Source of the DNA: Pectobacterium colocasium
GTDB lineage: Bacteria; Pseudomonadota; Gammaproteobacteria; Enterobacterales; Enterobacteriaceae
Direction of reading: 5' to 3'
Assembly: GCF_020181655.1 (NCBI RefSeq)
Contig: NZ_CP084032.1
Span: 4,588,001 to 4,652,000, forward strand
DNA: 64,000 bases
Positions 22,889 to 38,293 of this stretch are shown one piece after another. Positions within the stretch are counted from its first letter, which is position 1. Every line of letters starts with the position of its first letter. The notes beneath the pieces are model-generated. The model made no database searches. It saw only the letters and a program-made list of their open reading frames with translations, and was not told where the DNA came from. The translations under genes were made by a program, and so were the position numbers.

Positions 22889-24219
22889 CAGGCCAGATTC
22901 AAGTCGCGCGTCATGTTCTCCACGCGCCCGTCATGAATGACAATATTGTCTTCGATGCGAATACCGCCAAACGGTTTCAACGCATCGATTTTTTGCCAGT
23001 CAATGTGCTGGCGCAATTCGCCCTCACGCCACGGCGCGAGCAAGGATTCAATGAAATAGATACCCGGTTCAATCGTCATGACCATGCCAGGTTCAAGCAC
23101 GCGGGTACAACGCAGGTAAGGATACTGCGACGGCGCCGCCAGATGCGTGCCGCGATCGTCTTGCATAAACCCAGCGACATCATGCACCTGCAACCCCAGC
23201 GGATGACCAAGACCGTGCGGCAGGAAAGGCGACGTGAGTCCCTGCGCCACCATCGCCTCTTCGCTGATGCCCTGCACCAGCTGATGTGATTTCAGCAGCT
23301 TCGCAATCCGCTGATGCATCTGAATATGGTAATCGGTATAACGCACGCCCGCCTGAACGGTATCAATCAATGCAAGCATTTCCTGATTGAGATCTTTAAT
23401 CAGCAGGGCAAACGCACCATCGCTCTGCGCAGAATAGGTTCGCGTCAGATCGGCGGCATACCCGTTATATTCGGCACCTGCATCAATCAGGAAGCTGCGG
23501 ACATCGGCAGGCACCTGATGATCTAACTGGGTATAGTGCAACACCGCGGCATGCTCATTGAGCGCAATGATATTGCCGTAAGGGACATCAATATCCCGAT
23601 GACCGGTGGCCGTCAGATACGCCAGGTTAATATCAAATTCGCTCATACCGGACAGGAACGCTTCATGCGCCGCCCGATGACCGATAACCGCCGTCTTCTG
23701 CGCTTCGCGCATGCAGGCCAGCTCGTAGTCGGTTTTATAAGCGCGGTGATAGTGCAGATAATCCAGCACGCCCTGAGGATTAATATTGTCCGCGCGAATC
23801 CCCAAATCCTGTGCACGTTGCGGCGCATAACCGATATAGGCAACACGCTCGCGCTGCGACGGCAGGCATTGCCCAATATCATCAGCATTGCGTAGTACGG
23901 CAATATCAATCTCTTCTGTCCAAAAACTCTCAGGAACCGGCGCGACGTTATGCCAGTAATCCACCGGTGAATAGAACCACAGCTTCGGCGGATTAACACC
24001 ATCAACCCACAGCCAACAGTTCGGCACCTGCGTGACGGGCACCCAGGCTTTAAACTGTGGGTTAACCTTGAAAGGATAGTCGTGATCGTCCAGAAAAACG
24101 GTCAACAGCTCACCAGAGTGAATCAGTAATGCGTCAAGCTGATGGCGCGCTAAAACTGCCTGAGCACGCGCTTGCAGCGTAGCCAGATGGTGATGATATA
24201 AAGAAGCCAGCTTTTCCAT
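22888..24219 (-). CDS. pepQ: Xaa-Pro dipeptidase
   Basis: Cytosolic metallopeptidase of the M24B family hydrolysing X-Pro dipeptides; 443 aa as in E. coli PepQ. Dinuclear metal ligands are visible in order: Asp in [19 protein letters not shown] (two), His in HGLGHPLGL, Glu in [10 protein letters not shown] and Glu in [10 protein letters not shown]. It is the first gene of pepQ-yigZ-trkH-hemG and diverges from fadBA across 185 bp. Confidence 0.96.
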   Translation of the reverse strand: MEKLASLYHHHLATLQARAQAVLARHQLDALLIHSGELLTVFLDDHDYPFKVNPQFKAWVPVTQVPNCWLWVDGVNPPKLWFYSPVDYWHNVAPVPESFWTEEIDIAVLRNADDIGQCLPSQRERVAYIGYAPQRAQDLGIRADNINPQGVLDYLHYHRAYKTDYELACMREAQKTAVIGHRAAHEAFLSGMSEFDINLAYLTATGHRDIDVPYGNIIALNEHAAVLHYTQLDHQVPADVRSFLIDAGAEYNGYAADLTRTYSAQSDGAFALLIKDLNQEMLALIDTVQAGVRYTDYHIQMHQRIAKLLKSHQLVQGISEEAMVAQGLTSPFLPHGLGHPLGLQVHDVAGFMQDDRGTHLAAPSQYPYLRCTRVLEPGMVMTIEPGIYFIESLLAPWREGELRQHIDWQKIDALKPFGGIRIEDNIVIHDGRVENMTRDLNLA

Positions 24220-24326
24220 GAGTATCCTTGTACGTCACGACATGATCCCTCCATTTTAACACAGGCATCCCTCAAGGGCAGCGTCCGGTGCTTTGTGATC
24301 GATTCGGCAAAAAATTAATCTCTCGT

Positions 24327-24355
24327 TTGCAAAAAATTAACATTAAAACCACAAT
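24327..24355 (+). promoter_or_regulatory. Putative fadBA promoter
   Basis: -35 TTGCAA (24327-24332), 17-bp spacer, -10 CACAAT (24350-24355). The predicted start near 24362 falls inside the FadR operator, as known for the E. coli fadBA promoter. Confidence 0.55.
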
Positions 24356-24361
24356 TCGATT

Positions 24362-24378
24362 ATCTGGTCATACCAGAT
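24362..24378. promoter_or_regulatory. FadR operator of fadBA
   Basis: ATCTGGTCATACCAGAT is a near-perfect 17-bp palindrome matching the FadR consensus AnCTGGTCnGACCAGnT. It lies 27 nt before the fadB start, so repression in the absence of long-chain acyl-CoA is expected. Confidence 0.88.
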
Positions 24379-24404
24379 CACTTAAACAAACAGCGGAGAT
24401 AAAC

Positions 24405-27769
<3,365 letters not shown>

Positions 27770-27776
27770 GTTTGCG

Positions 27777-27807
27777 CATGTCCCTCGTGATGGCGGCGAG
27801 GGACATG
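27777..27807. other. Perfect 11-bp hairpin after fadA; remainder of the spacer to 28071 is AT-rich and gene-free
   Basis: CATGTCCCTCG, 9-nt loop, CGAGGGACATG lies 8 nt after the fadA stop. No T-run follows, so it is not a classic terminator but could be a processing or termination signal. From 27808 to 28071 the sequence is very AT-rich with no supportable gene; it probably holds the promoter of the next gene. Confidence 0.45.
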
Positions 27808-28071
27808 ACCCGCACGCAAATAATATCCATCAATATAAAAATAACACCAGAATTAAAATATCAGCCTATTCATTATCACAATCATTTATTAATAACAAAC
27901 CTTCCATTATCAATAAAATAACATCACGTTGTTTTATTGATAAGAATATCCATTTTATGAATTTAACTTCATTTTCCATAAAGCGCATAATTCTAAAATA
28001 TTAAAAAACCAATTGGGAATTAACACTAAATAATAGTGTTCCACTCTCTCATTTTTATTAAGGAAAATATT

Positions 28072-29034
28072 ATGAGTACCGCTATTGCGGAAGTCGGTCA
28101 TATCGCTACTTCTGAAGAAGCGCATGAGATTGCTCAGAACGGGGCATTTGTTCGGCAAAAAAACCGCTTCACCACACCATTTGGCGATCGGCCGGGTGAT
28201 TTACCCGTCGAAAAGGATCGCTATCGCTTATTATGGTCTCCCGTTTGCCCGTGGGCACACCGTGCCGTGATCGTCCGTGCGCTGCTGGGATTAGAAGACG
28301 TCATCAGCCTCGGCACAGCGAATCCAGTCAGAACCGAGCACGGTTGGGAGTTTTCATTGGATACAGATGGCGTAGACCCCGTGTTAGGAATCCGCTATCT
28401 ACCTGAAATTTACGCCAAAAGCGATGCAAGTTATACGGGTCGTGCGACAGTTCCCACCGTTGTAGACGTGAAGCAAGGCATTGTGGTCAATAACGATTAT
28501 TTTAAATTAACCAATTACCTTGAAACGGCATTTAAAGCATTTCACAAACCGGGCTCACCCGACCTTTATCCAGAAGCGCTACGTGCCGAAATCGATGCGC
28601 TTAATGATGTCATTTTCAATGACATTAATAACGGCGTCTATAAAGCTGGCTTCGCACATTCACAAGCCGCCTATGAAAATGCCTGGGATACCCTCTTCCT
28701 ACGTTTAGATGAACTGGAAACACGCCTGAGTACTCAGCGTTACCTGTTTGGTGATCGGATCACAGACAGCGACATTCGTTTATACGTTACACTCGCCCGT
28801 TTTGACGTCGCCTACTACAGTGTCTTCCGTGCAAACCGTAACCGCCTGATCGACTTCCCCAACCTGTGGGCCTACGCCCGCGATCTCTACCAGACTCCCG
28901 GCTTCGGTGACACTACGGATTTCGAAGCCATTAAACGCGGCTATCATCTGGGAGATACTAGCTTCAACCCCTACCAGATTCTGGCAAAAGGACCTGACGT
29001 TTCGATCTGGCATACACCTCATCATCGTGCCTGA
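28072..29034 (+). CDS. Glutathionyl-hydroquinone reductase-like glutathione transferase
   Basis: 320 aa, xi-class GST family (ECM4/YqjG-like), which uses glutathione to reduce S-glutathionyl conjugates. The active-site cysteine is in SPVCPWAHRAV (residue 59), replacing the usual Tyr/Ser of classic GSTs. A thioredoxin-fold N-terminal half is followed by an all-helical C-terminal half with RYLFGDRITDSDIRLY. The ATG at 28072 has AAGGAAA upstream. It heads a cluster with an amino-acid ABC transporter and an acetyltransferase, so a sulfur-conjugate substrate is possible; this is inference. Confidence 0.85.
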   Translation: MSTAIAEVGHIATSEEAHEIAQNGAFVRQKNRFTTPFGDRPGDLPVEKDRYRLLWSPVCPWAHRAVIVRALLGLEDVISLGTANPVRTEHGWEFSLDTDGVDPVLGIRYLPEIYAKSDASYTGRATVPTVVDVKQGIVVNNDYFKLTNYLETAFKAFHKPGSPDLYPEALRAEIDALNDVIFNDINNGVYKAGFAHSQAAYENAWDTLFLRLDELETRLSTQRYLFGDRITDSDIRLYVTLARFDVAYYSVFRANRNRLIDFPNLWAYARDLYQTPGFGDTTDFEAIKRGYHLGDTSFNPYQILAKGPDVSIWHTPHHRA

Positions 29035-29185
29035 TGACTTTACCTGACACAATCCGCTCCATATTGGCAGCCGATATGGAGTGTGACCAATTCGTTTTTA
29101 CATCACAAACTGCGGACAGACAAAACCGTTGCAGACGAAATCGGGTTGGCCATTTTTCTTATCATTACACACAGGATTCTTCAGA

Positions 29186-30016
29186 ATGAAAACACGCTTT
29201 ACGAAAAGCACCTTGCCCTCATTATTTTTAGGTCTGGGTGCAATAATACTCGGATATGTCAGTCCCCATGACGTTCAGGCTGCGGCAGAAAAATCCATTA
29301 CTATTGCGACAAGCGCTGACCCTCGGCCATTCACCTATTTTGATAAAGATAATCAGCTCACGGGGTACGACATTGACGTCGCAAAGGCTATTTTTAATAA
29401 CTTGCCACAATATAAAGTGTCTTTCGTCACAACCGAATTCACATCCATTCTGGCAGGGCTGGATGCAGATCGCTTCCAACTCGGAGCCAATAACTTTGCC
29501 GAGAATCCAGAGAGAAAAGAGAAATATTTATTCTCTCAACCTATTTTCGAAAATCAATTTGTGATCGCAACCCCTGAAAAAAACAATACGATTAAAACCT
29601 TCAACGACTTATTGGGAAAATCCACAGAAGTAAACCCAGGAGTCAATTTCACTACGGCGTTAGAAAAATTCAACCAACAACATAAAGATAACCCTGTAAA
29701 ATTACAATACACGGAAGCAGACTTACTCATTCCATTGCAAAATCTGGAAAACGGAAAAACAGATTTCGTCCTGATTGATAAATCGATGCTGGAACAATAT
29801 GTTCAAGAGCACCATTTGAAGCTCAATATCATCCCGCTCAGTAAGGAAGACAGCCAGCGAATCGGTTCTCCTTACAGCTACTTTCTTATCGCCAAAGGCA
29901 AAGCGGGTGAACAACTTTTAAATGATATCAATGACCAGATAAAGAAATTAAGCGCTGACGGCACATTATCGAAAATCAGCGAAAAATATTTCCATGGGGA
30001 TTATGCGCCTAAATGA
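29186..30016 (+). CDS. Periplasmic amino-acid-binding protein of an ABC transporter
   Basis: 276 aa, SBP_bac_3 family. A signal peptide spans about residues 1-32 (ending DVQA). The mature part starts with KSITIATSADPRPFTYFDKDN and has TGYDIDVAKAIFNNLP, the usual polar amino-acid binding fold. The start MKTRFTKSTLP at 29186 is chosen because it begins a proper signal peptide, with AGGA about 9 nt upstream. It resembles cystine or S-substituted cysteine receptors (TcyJ/YxeM-like). Exact ligand unknown. Confidence 0.85.
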   Translation: MKTRFTKSTLPSLFLGLGAIILGYVSPHDVQAAAEKSITIATSADPRPFTYFDKDNQLTGYDIDVAKAIFNNLPQYKVSFVTTEFTSILAGLDADRFQLGANNFAENPERKEKYLFSQPIFENQFVIATPEKNNTIKTFNDLLGKSTEVNPGVNFTTALEKFNQQHKDNPVKLQYTEADLLIPLQNLENGKTDFVLIDKSMLEQYVQEHHLKLNIIPLSKEDSQRIGSPYSYFLIAKGKAGEQLLNDINDQIKKLSADGTLSKISEKYFHGDYAPK

Positions 30017-30033
30017 CACAGGATTGGTTTTGA

Positions 30034-30777
30034 ATGCCCAATATTTTCGATATAAAACTGGTTTTCACTCAGATTCCAGCATTGCTTGAGTATCTGCCCG
30101 TCACGCTGACGATAACAGCAATATCTATGATCGCTGGTGTGGTACTTGGATTTATTATCGCATCAATTCGTATCAGGAAAATCGTATTTCTCGATCAGGT
30201 AGCAGGAGTTTTTGTTTCTTTTATTCGCGGAACGCCACTCATTGTGCAATTGTACCTTTCCTATTACGGTATTCCCGTTTTATTAAAATATTACAATTAC
30301 TACAATCAGACGGATTACAACGTTAACGATATTCCTTCCATGCTATTCGTGTTGCTGGCATTTTCACTTAATGAAGCCGCCTACAATTCCGAAAGTATTC
30401 GTGCAGCAATGCTATCCGTGGATAAAAAGCAGATCGAAGCGGCGCAGTCACTCGGGATGACGCCATTTCAGGTATTGCGTCGCGTCACCCTTCCTAATGC
30501 GTTTATTGTCGCCTTGCCGACGCTCGGTAACACACTGATTAGTTTGCTCAAAGGAACGTCACTGGCATTTGTTTGCTCGGTGATTGACCTGACAGCCAAG
30601 GGGAAGATCCTCGCCAGTAGCAGCTATCGCTATTTTGAGGTCTATATTTCGCTGGCACTCATCTACTGGGCGCTCACGATCATTATTGAGCAGGTCATTA
30701 AGCGGGTTGAAATAGCGATTTCGGTTCCAGATACCCCACCAGCGACGTCAGGAAAAAAACGTTATGCTCGACATTAA
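30034..30777 (+). CDS. Amino-acid ABC transporter permease
   Basis: 247 aa, HisM/GlnP-type inner-membrane permease with about five membrane segments and the EAA loop around EAAQSLGMTPFQVLRRVTLP. The early SFIRGTPLIVQLYLSYYGIP is typical of cystine/polar amino-acid permeases. It starts 17 nt after the binding protein and overlaps the ATPase gene by 14 nt, consistent with one operon. Confidence 0.87.
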   Translation: MPNIFDIKLVFTQIPALLEYLPVTLTITAISMIAGVVLGFIIASIRIRKIVFLDQVAGVFVSFIRGTPLIVQLYLSYYGIPVLLKYYNYYNQTDYNVNDIPSMLFVLLAFSLNEAAYNSESIRAAMLSVDKKQIEAAQSLGMTPFQVLRRVTLPNAFIVALPTLGNTLISLLKGTSLAFVCSVIDLTAKGKILASSSYRYFEVYISLALIYWALTIIIEQVIKRVEIAISVPDTPPATSGKKRYARH

Positions 30778-31522
30778 GCATTTATCGAAGACGTTCCACA
30801 ATAACGTCGTTCTGGACGATATTTCTCTGAACATACAAAAAGGTGATGTCGTCGCCATTATCGGCTCATCCGGCTCAGGGAAATCAACGTTACTCCGCTG
30901 TCTCAATCTGCTGGAGCAGCCGGAGTCAGGGGAAATGGTGCTCAACGGTCGTCTCTTTAATCTGGCTAAAATGAACCGACGAGAACTGATCGCGCTCCGG
31001 CAGAACACAGCGATGGTTTTTCAGCAATTTAGCCTGTTCCAGCAAAAGACAGCGCTGGAGAATGTAATGGAAGGCTTGCTGATCGTCAAAAAATACGCCA
31101 AAGAAAAAGCACGACAGATTGCACTAAAGCAACTCAAAAACGTCGGCCTACCAGACCGGGCAACCTATTACCCGAAGCAACTGTCAGGCGGGCAACAGCA
31201 ACGCGTGGGGATCGCCAGAGCACTGGCCATGGAACCACAGCTTTTGTTGCTGGATGAACCCACGTCAGCGCTGGATCCAGAATGGGTTGATGAGGTGCTG
31301 GATGTCATCAAACAAGCCGCGTTGCAGGGCAATACCATGATTATTGTTTCCCACGAAATGGCGTTTGTTCGTCAAGTCGCCAGCCGCGTACTGTTTCTGG
31401 AGAAAGGAAAAATTATTGAGGATGGCACGGCTCAGCAGGTTTTCGAAAACCCACAAATGGAAAGAACCAAAGCGTTTCTTTCTCGCTACTACAAACGCTA
31501 CGAACCGGAATATACCATCTGA
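30764..31522 (+). CDS. Amino-acid ABC transporter ATP-binding protein
   Basis: 252 aa. Walker A GSSGSGKST (about residue 34), Q-loop VFQQFSLF, signature LSGGQQQRVGIARAL, Walker B LLLDEPTSALDPEWV and switch histidine in IIVSHEMAFVRQV are all intact. It belongs to the polar amino-acid (PAAT) family. It completes the binding protein-permease-ATPase set and is followed by a GNAT gene 12 nt later. Confidence 0.9.
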   Translation: MLDIKHLSKTFHNNVVLDDISLNIQKGDVVAIIGSSGSGKSTLLRCLNLLEQPESGEMVLNGRLFNLAKMNRRELIALRQNTAMVFQQFSLFQQKTALENVMEGLLIVKKYAKEKARQIALKQLKNVGLPDRATYYPKQLSGGQQQRVGIARALAMEPQLLLLDEPTSALDPEWVDEVLDVIKQAALQGNTMIIVSHEMAFVRQVASRVLFLEKGKIIEDGTAQQVFENPQMERTKAFLSRYYKRYEPEYTI

Positions 31523-31534
31523 CATGAGAGCACG

Positions 31535-31963
31535 ATGATGTCTATCAGAGTAGAGACAACCACCCAAAACATTCCCTGGCAGCGTGTCGCCGACCTGCTG
31601 GCTTTTTACGGTTTAAGTGATGACAAGGCGGAGACACAGGAGAGAATTTTCCAAAACAGTTTCTCCGTTGTTTTCCTATTCGATGAGGATTTGCTGGTTG
31701 GCGTAGGCCGAACCCTCTCAGATGGGGTCTGTCAGGCGGCGATTTATAATATCGCGCTCGATGAGCGCTATCACGGCCAGGGATTGGGAAAACTGATCAT
31801 TCAGTCATTGGTTGAAACAGTGGCACAGTGCAATATTATTTTGTACACCCACCCCCAAACGGTCAGCCTGTATGAGCATGTTGGTTTCAGACGTATGAAA
31901 ACGGGAATGGCAAAATACCGAGAGGACAGTCTGGCTGAATTAGAGGAGCTAGATTTCATTTAG
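31535..31963 (+). CDS. GNAT-family N-acetyltransferase
   Basis: 142 aa. The acetyl-CoA loop is in ALDERYHGQGLGKLIIQSL and the C-terminal strand motif is TVSLYEHVGFRRMKTGM. ATG codons at 31535 and 31538 are both possible; the second has better spacing to GAGAG. It is the last gene of the GST-ABC-GNAT cluster. In Bacillus, YxeL-type acetyltransferases beside YxeMNO transporters act on S-substituted cysteines, so a similar role is plausible but unproven here. Confidence 0.8.
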   Translation: MMSIRVETTTQNIPWQRVADLLAFYGLSDDKAETQERIFQNSFSVVFLFDEDLLVGVGRTLSDGVCQAAIYNIALDERYHGQGLGKLIIQSLVETVAQCNIILYTHPQTVSLYEHVGFRRMKTGMAKYREDSLAELEELDFI

Positions 31964-31969
31964 TGACAA

Positions 31970-31999
31970 CGTTAACCTCGTTTAAAAACGAGGTTAACG
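31970..31999. terminator. Perfect 14-bp hairpin between convergent GNAT and fre
   Basis: CGTTAACCTCGTTT, 2-nt loop, AAACGAGGTTAACG lies 6 nt after the GNAT stop and 16 nt before the fre stop. It lacks a T-run on either side but is placed to separate two convergent transcripts. Confidence 0.5.
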
Positions 32000-32015
32000 G
32001 GACAATACGAAGCGA

Positions 32016-32717
32016 TCAAATAAACGAAAACGCATCGCTGAACATATGAGCCGTCAGCGCACCGCGCTCATTACAAAAACGCTCACGCGCAATTTTTGCC
32101 ATTTCAAAACGACCGGCAATGTAGATATCTTGCTCTGCCAGCGAACCGTAATCCTGCAATACCGCGCTCAGAACAGTTCCCGTTCTGCCATTCCATCCCG
32201 CTTCCGGCTGTTCGACTACCGGCACCACCCGCAGGTTGGGGTGCTTGGCCGCAAAGCCTTCAAGCTCTGCTAAATCATACAAGTGCTGGGATTCACGCCC
32301 GCCCCAGTAAACGGAGACATCGCGATCGGGCTGCTGCGCCAGTGCGGTCAGCAGGATAGAACGCACGTATGAAAATCCGGTTCCACCCGCAATCAGCACC
32401 AGCGGACGCGTACTTTCTTCGCGCAGCCAGGCTTCGCCATGGGGAATATCGACCGTCAGGGATTTTTCCTTGTGAATACGTTCCATCACTGCCATCGCGT
32501 AAAGATTCAGTTCGGACGCCCCAATGTGCAATTCGATAAAATTTTTATCCATCGGGGTCGATGCCAGTGAGAAAGGTCGTTTGTCCCGATCGCCCATCAC
32601 CACCATCAAATACTGGCCAGCCCGAAAGGAAAACGGCGCTTCAGGTAATAAACGAACGCGATAGACCGTATCGGTTATGGCTTCGACCGAAGTCACTTTA
32701 CAGCTCAATGTTGTCAT
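32016..32717 (-). CDS. fre: NAD(P)H-flavin reductase
   Basis: 233 aa, the E. coli Fre length. It reduces free flavins with NAD(P)H. FAD-type fold with flavin-binding RPFSLASTP and nucleotide-binding [16 protein letters not shown]. The start [21 protein letters not shown] matches the family. It is downstream of ubiD in the same direction with 49 nt between. In E. coli fre is next to fadA; here the GST-ABC-GNAT cluster separates them. Confidence 0.95.
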   Translation of the reverse strand: MTTLSCKVTSVEAITDTVYRVRLLPEAPFSFRAGQYLMVVMGDRDKRPFSLASTPMDKNFIELHIGASELNLYAMAVMERIHKEKSLTVDIPHGEAWLREESTRPLVLIAGGTGFSYVRSILLTALAQQPDRDVSVYWGGRESQHLYDLAELEGFAAKHPNLRVVPVVEQPEAGWNGRTGTVLSAVLQDYGSLAEQDIYIAGRFEMAKIARERFCNERGALTAHMFSDAFSFI

Positions 32718-32766
32718 GCATTCCCTCTATAGGGTCATAAAAGCAAAACTGAGAACAGGGCAGCCG

Positions 32767-34263
32767 TTAACGCCGGGGCTCTCTGTCACTAAAAATGGCC
32801 AACTCGTCCCATATTTCATCAATACGGGCACAAACCTGTGGGTCTTTCTTGATGGGGTGTCCCCATTCGCGCTGTGTCTCGCCCGGCCATTTATTGGTCG
32901 CATCCAGACCCATTTTGGAACCCAGGCCAGAAACCGGCGAGGCGAAATCAAGATAGTCGATCGGCGTATTTTCCACTAATACCGTATCGCGTGCCGGATC
33001 CATACGCGTCGTGATCGCCCATATCACGTCGTTCCAGTCACGGGCGTTAACGTCATCATCGCAGACAATGACAAATTTCGTATACATGAACTGGCGTAAA
33101 AAAGACCAGACGCCCATCATGACGCGTTTAGCATGGCCCGCGTACTGTTTCTTCATGGTAACGACCGCCAGACGGTAAGAGCAACCCTCCGGTGGCAAAT
33201 AAAAATCAACAATCTCAGGAAACTGCTTTTGCAGGATCGGCACGAAAACTTCGTTCAACGCCACGCCCAGTACTGCGGGCTCATCCGGCGGCCGCCCCGT
33301 ATAAGTCGAGTGATAAATGGCATTCTGACGCTGAGTGATATGCGTGACGGTAAAGACTGGAAAGTGGTCAACTTCATTGTAATAGCCGGTGTGGTCGCCA
33401 TAAGGCCCTTCAGCCGCCATTTCTCCAGGTTCAATATAGCCTTCCAGAACAATTTCCGCACTGGCAGGTACTTCCAGATCGTTTGACAGGCACTTCACCA
33501 CTTCGGTCTTATTCCCACGCAGCAAACCGGCGAAGGCATATTCCGATAGCGTATCAGGGACTGGCGTCACCGCACCGAGGATTGTCGCAGGGTCAGCTCC
33601 CAATGCGACAGACACCGGAAAACGCTGCCCCGGATTTTCCTGACACCACTCCTGAAAATCCAGTGCGCCGCCGCGATGAGACAGCCAGCGCATGATCAGT
33701 TTGTTTTTACCCAGTACCTGCTGGCGATAGATCCCCAGATTCTGCCGTTCTTTATGCGGCCCGCGCGTCACAGTAAGCCCCCAGGTAATGAGCGGCGCGG
33801 CATCTTCCGGCCAGCACTGCATCACCGGAATCCGGCGCAGATCAACGTCATCACCTTGCCAAACCTGTTCCTGGCACGGTGCCGAAGACAGCCGTTTCGT
33901 CGGCATATTCAGTACCTGACGGAACTTCGGCATTTTATCAACCAGATCGCGGAACCCTTTAGGCGGCTCCGGTTCTTTCAGAAATGCCAGCAGCTTACCC
34001 ACCTCGCGCAGTGCGCTGACCTCTTCTTGCCCCATCCCTAATGCAACACGTTTCGGCGTGCCGAATAAATTGCACAGCACTGGCATGTCATAGCCTTTGG
34101 GGTTTTCAAACAGGAGAGCCGGGCCTTCCGCACGCAGCGTCCGGTCAGCAATTTCCGTCATTTCAAGGTAGGGATCGATGGGCTGGGTAATGCGTTTCAA
34201 CTCCCCTCTCTCTTCCAGCAGCGAGAGGAATTCGCGTAAGTCACGGTATTTCATGCTATTCAT
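32767..34263 (-). CDS. ubiD: 3-octaprenyl-4-hydroxybenzoate carboxy-lyase
   Basis: 498 aa; prenylated-FMN-dependent decarboxylase of ubiquinone synthesis, working with the flavin prenyltransferase UbiX. Family landmarks include [31 protein letters not shown], the conserved Glu-containing [11 protein letters not shown] and [16 protein letters not shown]. The start [12 protein letters not shown] resembles E. coli; neither it nor the ATG three codons later has a strong Shine-Dalgarno. It diverges from rfaH. Confidence 0.95.
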   Translation of the reverse strand: MNSMKYRDLREFLSLLEERGELKRITQPIDPYLEMTEIADRTLRAEGPALLFENPKGYDMPVLCNLFGTPKRVALGMGQEEVSALREVGKLLAFLKEPEPPKGFRDLVDKMPKFRQVLNMPTKRLSSAPCQEQVWQGDDVDLRRIPVMQCWPEDAAPLITWGLTVTRGPHKERQNLGIYRQQVLGKNKLIMRWLSHRGGALDFQEWCQENPGQRFPVSVALGADPATILGAVTPVPDTLSEYAFAGLLRGNKTEVVKCLSNDLEVPASAEIVLEGYIEPGEMAAEGPYGDHTGYYNEVDHFPVFTVTHITQRQNAIYHSTYTGRPPDEPAVLGVALNEVFVPILQKQFPEIVDFYLPPEGCSYRLAVVTMKKQYAGHAKRVMMGVWSFLRQFMYTKFVIVCDDDVNARDWNDVIWAITTRMDPARDTVLVENTPIDYLDFASPVSGLGSKMGLDATNKWPGETQREWGHPIKKDPQVCARIDEIWDELAIFSDREPRR

Positions 34264-34463
34264 CGGGGGCAGTCTATCGTTCTGGCTATTATAAAGTCTC
34301 TTCAGCCACCTGTCGCTTCCCGCAGCGCCTATTTATGGTAAGAATCCAATCACCATCAAGAATCCGATGACCACCGTGCGGTAACAAAAATATCTGCCGA
34401 AAATTTTTTATCCGTGCTCGCTTTTGTTATGCTTGCTCGTCGGAATCATAAGTCTGCGAAATT

Positions 34464-34952
34464 ATGGAAGCCTGGTACTTACTGTATTGTAAACGTGGCC
34501 AACTGCTGCGAGCGAAAGAGCATCTGGAGCGTCAGGATGTGACCTGCGTGAGCCCGATGATCACGCTGGATAAAATCGTCCGAGGTAAACGAACGGAGGT
34601 GTGTGAACCGCTGTTCCCAAACTATCTGTTTGTGGAATTCGACCCCGAACGCATCCACACCACCACCATCAGCGCGACGCGTGGGGTGAGCAACTTTGTG
34701 CGATTTGGCGCACTGCCAGCGACCATTCCGCAGCAGGTTATTGATGAATTATCGCTCCGCCCGATTCAGGGAATCATTGACCCACTGACGCCACAACCCG
34801 GCGATAGCGTGGTCATTACCGACGGTATTTTCTCGGGTCTTCAGGCGATTTACACCGAACCTGACGGTGAAGCCCGTTCGATGCTGTTGCTGAATATGCT
34901 GAACAAGCAGGTCAGGCAGAGCATTGATAACCGCGAGTTTCGCAAAGCCTAG
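34464..34952 (+). CDS. rfaH: Transcription antiterminator RfaH
   Basis: 162 aa, equal to E. coli RfaH. A NusG paralogue recruited at ops sites to increase expression of LPS, capsule, pilus and toxin operons. N-terminal NGN domain ([33 protein letters not shown]) and a C-terminal domain that switches from helical hairpin to KOW barrel (about residues 110-162, [20 protein letters not shown]). It diverges from ubiD and is convergent with hemB. No ops site was seen in this window. Confidence 0.95.
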   Translation: MEAWYLLYCKRGQLLRAKEHLERQDVTCVSPMITLDKIVRGKRTEVCEPLFPNYLFVEFDPERIHTTTISATRGVSNFVRFGALPATIPQQVIDELSLRPIQGIIDPLTPQPGDSVVITDGIFSGLQAIYTEPDGEARSMLLLNMLNKQVRQSIDNREFRKA

Positions 34953-34977
34953 CCCGTGTCTATGTTCTTTGCCCCAC

Positions 34978-35000
34978 CCGGCGCGTTTATACCGCGCCGG
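34978..35000. terminator. GC-rich hairpin between convergent rfaH and hemB
   Basis: CCGGCGCG, 7-nt loop, CGCGCCGG lies 25 nt after rfaH and 11 nt before the hemB stop. No strong T-run follows on either strand; bidirectional termination is likely but not certain. Confidence 0.55.
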
Positions 35001-35011
35001 ATGAAACAAAC

Positions 35012-36834
<1,823 letters not shown>

Positions 36835-36879
36835 GACTCTCACCTGCTCGTGACCGTTCGCCGGCTTCACTCTGGCGAA

Positions 36880-36909
36880 TAAAAAAATAAGACCTCTCAA
36901 AGAGAGGTC
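36880..36909 (-). terminator. Rho-independent terminator after tatC
   Basis: Minus-strand GACCTCTC, 3-nt loop, GAGAGGTC then TTATTTTTTTATT. It lies between the tatC stop and the tatD start, so it separates tatABC from tatD-hemB or reduces readthrough. Confidence 0.88.
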
Positions 36910-36940
36910 ATTTTACCGTCCTACCGCAGGAAACCGTGTG

Positions 36941-37693
36941 TTACTGCGATGGCTCTTCGGTTTCAGCCCGTCGGCCTTTGCCAACGTAAAACCGCGAGAA
37001 GAAGACGCCGATTTCAAACAGCAGATACATGGGGATTGCCAGCAGCGTCTGTGAGAAAACATCCGGCGGCGTTAGCAACATGCCGACAACGAACGCGCCA
37101 ACCAGAATATAAGGTCGCTTTCTTTTCAGATCTTCAGGCGTCACCACACCACTCCAGCAGAGCAGCACAATGGCAACCGGCACTTCAAACGATACCCCGA
37201 ACGCCATGAACAGTGCCATAACAAAATCGAGGTAGTTATTAATATCGGTCGCAATCAGCACGCCAACGGGCGCGGTTTTGGCAAAAAAGCCAAACGCCAA
37301 CGGGAACACCACAAAGTACGCGAATGCCATACCCGCATAAAACAGCAGGCTGCTGGAGACCAACAGCGGCATCATTAAACGACGTTCGTGTTTATACAGG
37401 GCTGGCGCCACAAACGCCCATACCTGATACAGCACCAGCGGTGCAGCAACAAACACGGAGACAATCATCGTCAGCTTGATCGGCGTAAAGAAAGGCGAGG
37501 CGACATCAGTCGCGATCATGCTGGCACCCGCCGGTAATTGTTTGATGAGAGGGGCGGAAACGACTTGGTAAATGTCATTGGCAAAGAACACCAGCACAAT
37601 AAATACCGCCAGCACACAGATAATGCTGTTCAGTAGCCGCTTGCGTAGCTCAATCAGGTGGCTAATTAGCGGTTGAGTATCTTCATCGGCCAT
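36941..37693 (-). CDS. tatC: Sec-independent protein translocase subunit TatC
   Basis: 250 aa, six membrane segments; the receptor for twin-arginine signal peptides with TatB. The N-terminus [21 protein letters not shown] contains the conserved Glu and LRKR that recognise the signal. The conserved periplasmic loop [23 protein letters not shown] is typical. It starts 3 nt after tatB. Confidence 0.95.
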   Translation of the reverse strand: MADEDTQPLISHLIELRKRLLNSIICVLAVFIVLVFFANDIYQVVSAPLIKQLPAGASMIATDVASPFFTPIKLTMIVSVFVAAPLVLYQVWAFVAPALYKHERRLMMPLLVSSSLLFYAGMAFAYFVVFPLAFGFFAKTAPVGVLIATDINNYLDFVMALFMAFGVSFEVPVAIVLLCWSGVVTPEDLKRKRPYILVGAFVVGMLLTPPDVFSQTLLAIPMYLLFEIGVFFSRFYVGKGRRAETEEPSQ

Positions 37694-37696
37694 AAA

Positions 37697-38290
37697 CTAA
37701 CGACTATCGCTCGGTTGGCGGGCAGAAACAGCAGGAGACTGGGACTGCACAGGTTTAACATTATCATTGCCGACAGTTTCTGCACCAGTGGGGCTGTCGC
37801 TCTCATGGTGATGTTCAGCAACAGCACCCTTTTCAGGCTTAGGCTGGCTGTCTGCCGGACGTACTGCGGTTTCCGTTTCAATCACCCCGTCATAAGCCGC
37901 TTCAGGATCGTTTAGCGGGGCGTTGCGAGGCGGTTCCACCGTCGCATTCGGCTCGTCTGACTTTTGATGACCTTCTGATTTTTGCAGCGACGATGTTTCG
38001 GTATAACCACGTTTCATCGCTTCTGCCGCTTCTTTAAGTTCATCCATTGAGGCTTTCAACTCAGGCGACAGATTCTGCAAACTGGCTTTTTCAACTTTTT
38101 TCAGGCTTTCCTGAAACTCCTGAAGTTTCAGCTCCTGCGACAGCTCATTCTGAACAGTAGACGCCAGTGCACGCAGCGTCCTGATCCAGCTTGCAACCGT
38201 CTTGACTGCCACAGGCAAACGTTCCGGCCCGAGGACAATCAGGCCAAGAACCATCACCAATAGCAATTCACCAAAACCGATATCGAACAC
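37697..38290 (-). CDS. tatB: Sec-independent protein translocase subunit TatB
   Basis: 197 aa (E. coli 171). One N-terminal membrane helix (about residues 5-20), the hinge GPERLP, an amphipathic helix, then a long charged tail rich in Glu, Pro and Ser that accounts for the extra length. Forms the substrate-binding complex with TatC. 3-nt gaps to tatA and tatC indicate tight coupling. Confidence 0.94.
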   Translation of the reverse strand: MFDIGFGELLLVMVLGLIVLGPERLPVAVKTVASWIRTLRALASTVQNELSQELKLQEFQESLKKVEKASLQNLSPELKASMDELKEAAEAMKRGYTETSSLQKSEGHQKSDEPNATVEPPRNAPLNDPEAAYDGVIETETAVRPADSQPKPEKGAVAEHHHESDSPTGAETVGNDNVKPVQSQSPAVSARQPSDSR

Positions 38291-38293
38291 AGA

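Noticed and set aside
34249..34463. An ops element near rfaH
   Set aside because: No GGCGGTAGCnT-like sequence was found; RfaH acts on distant operons and none of its usual targets lie in this window.
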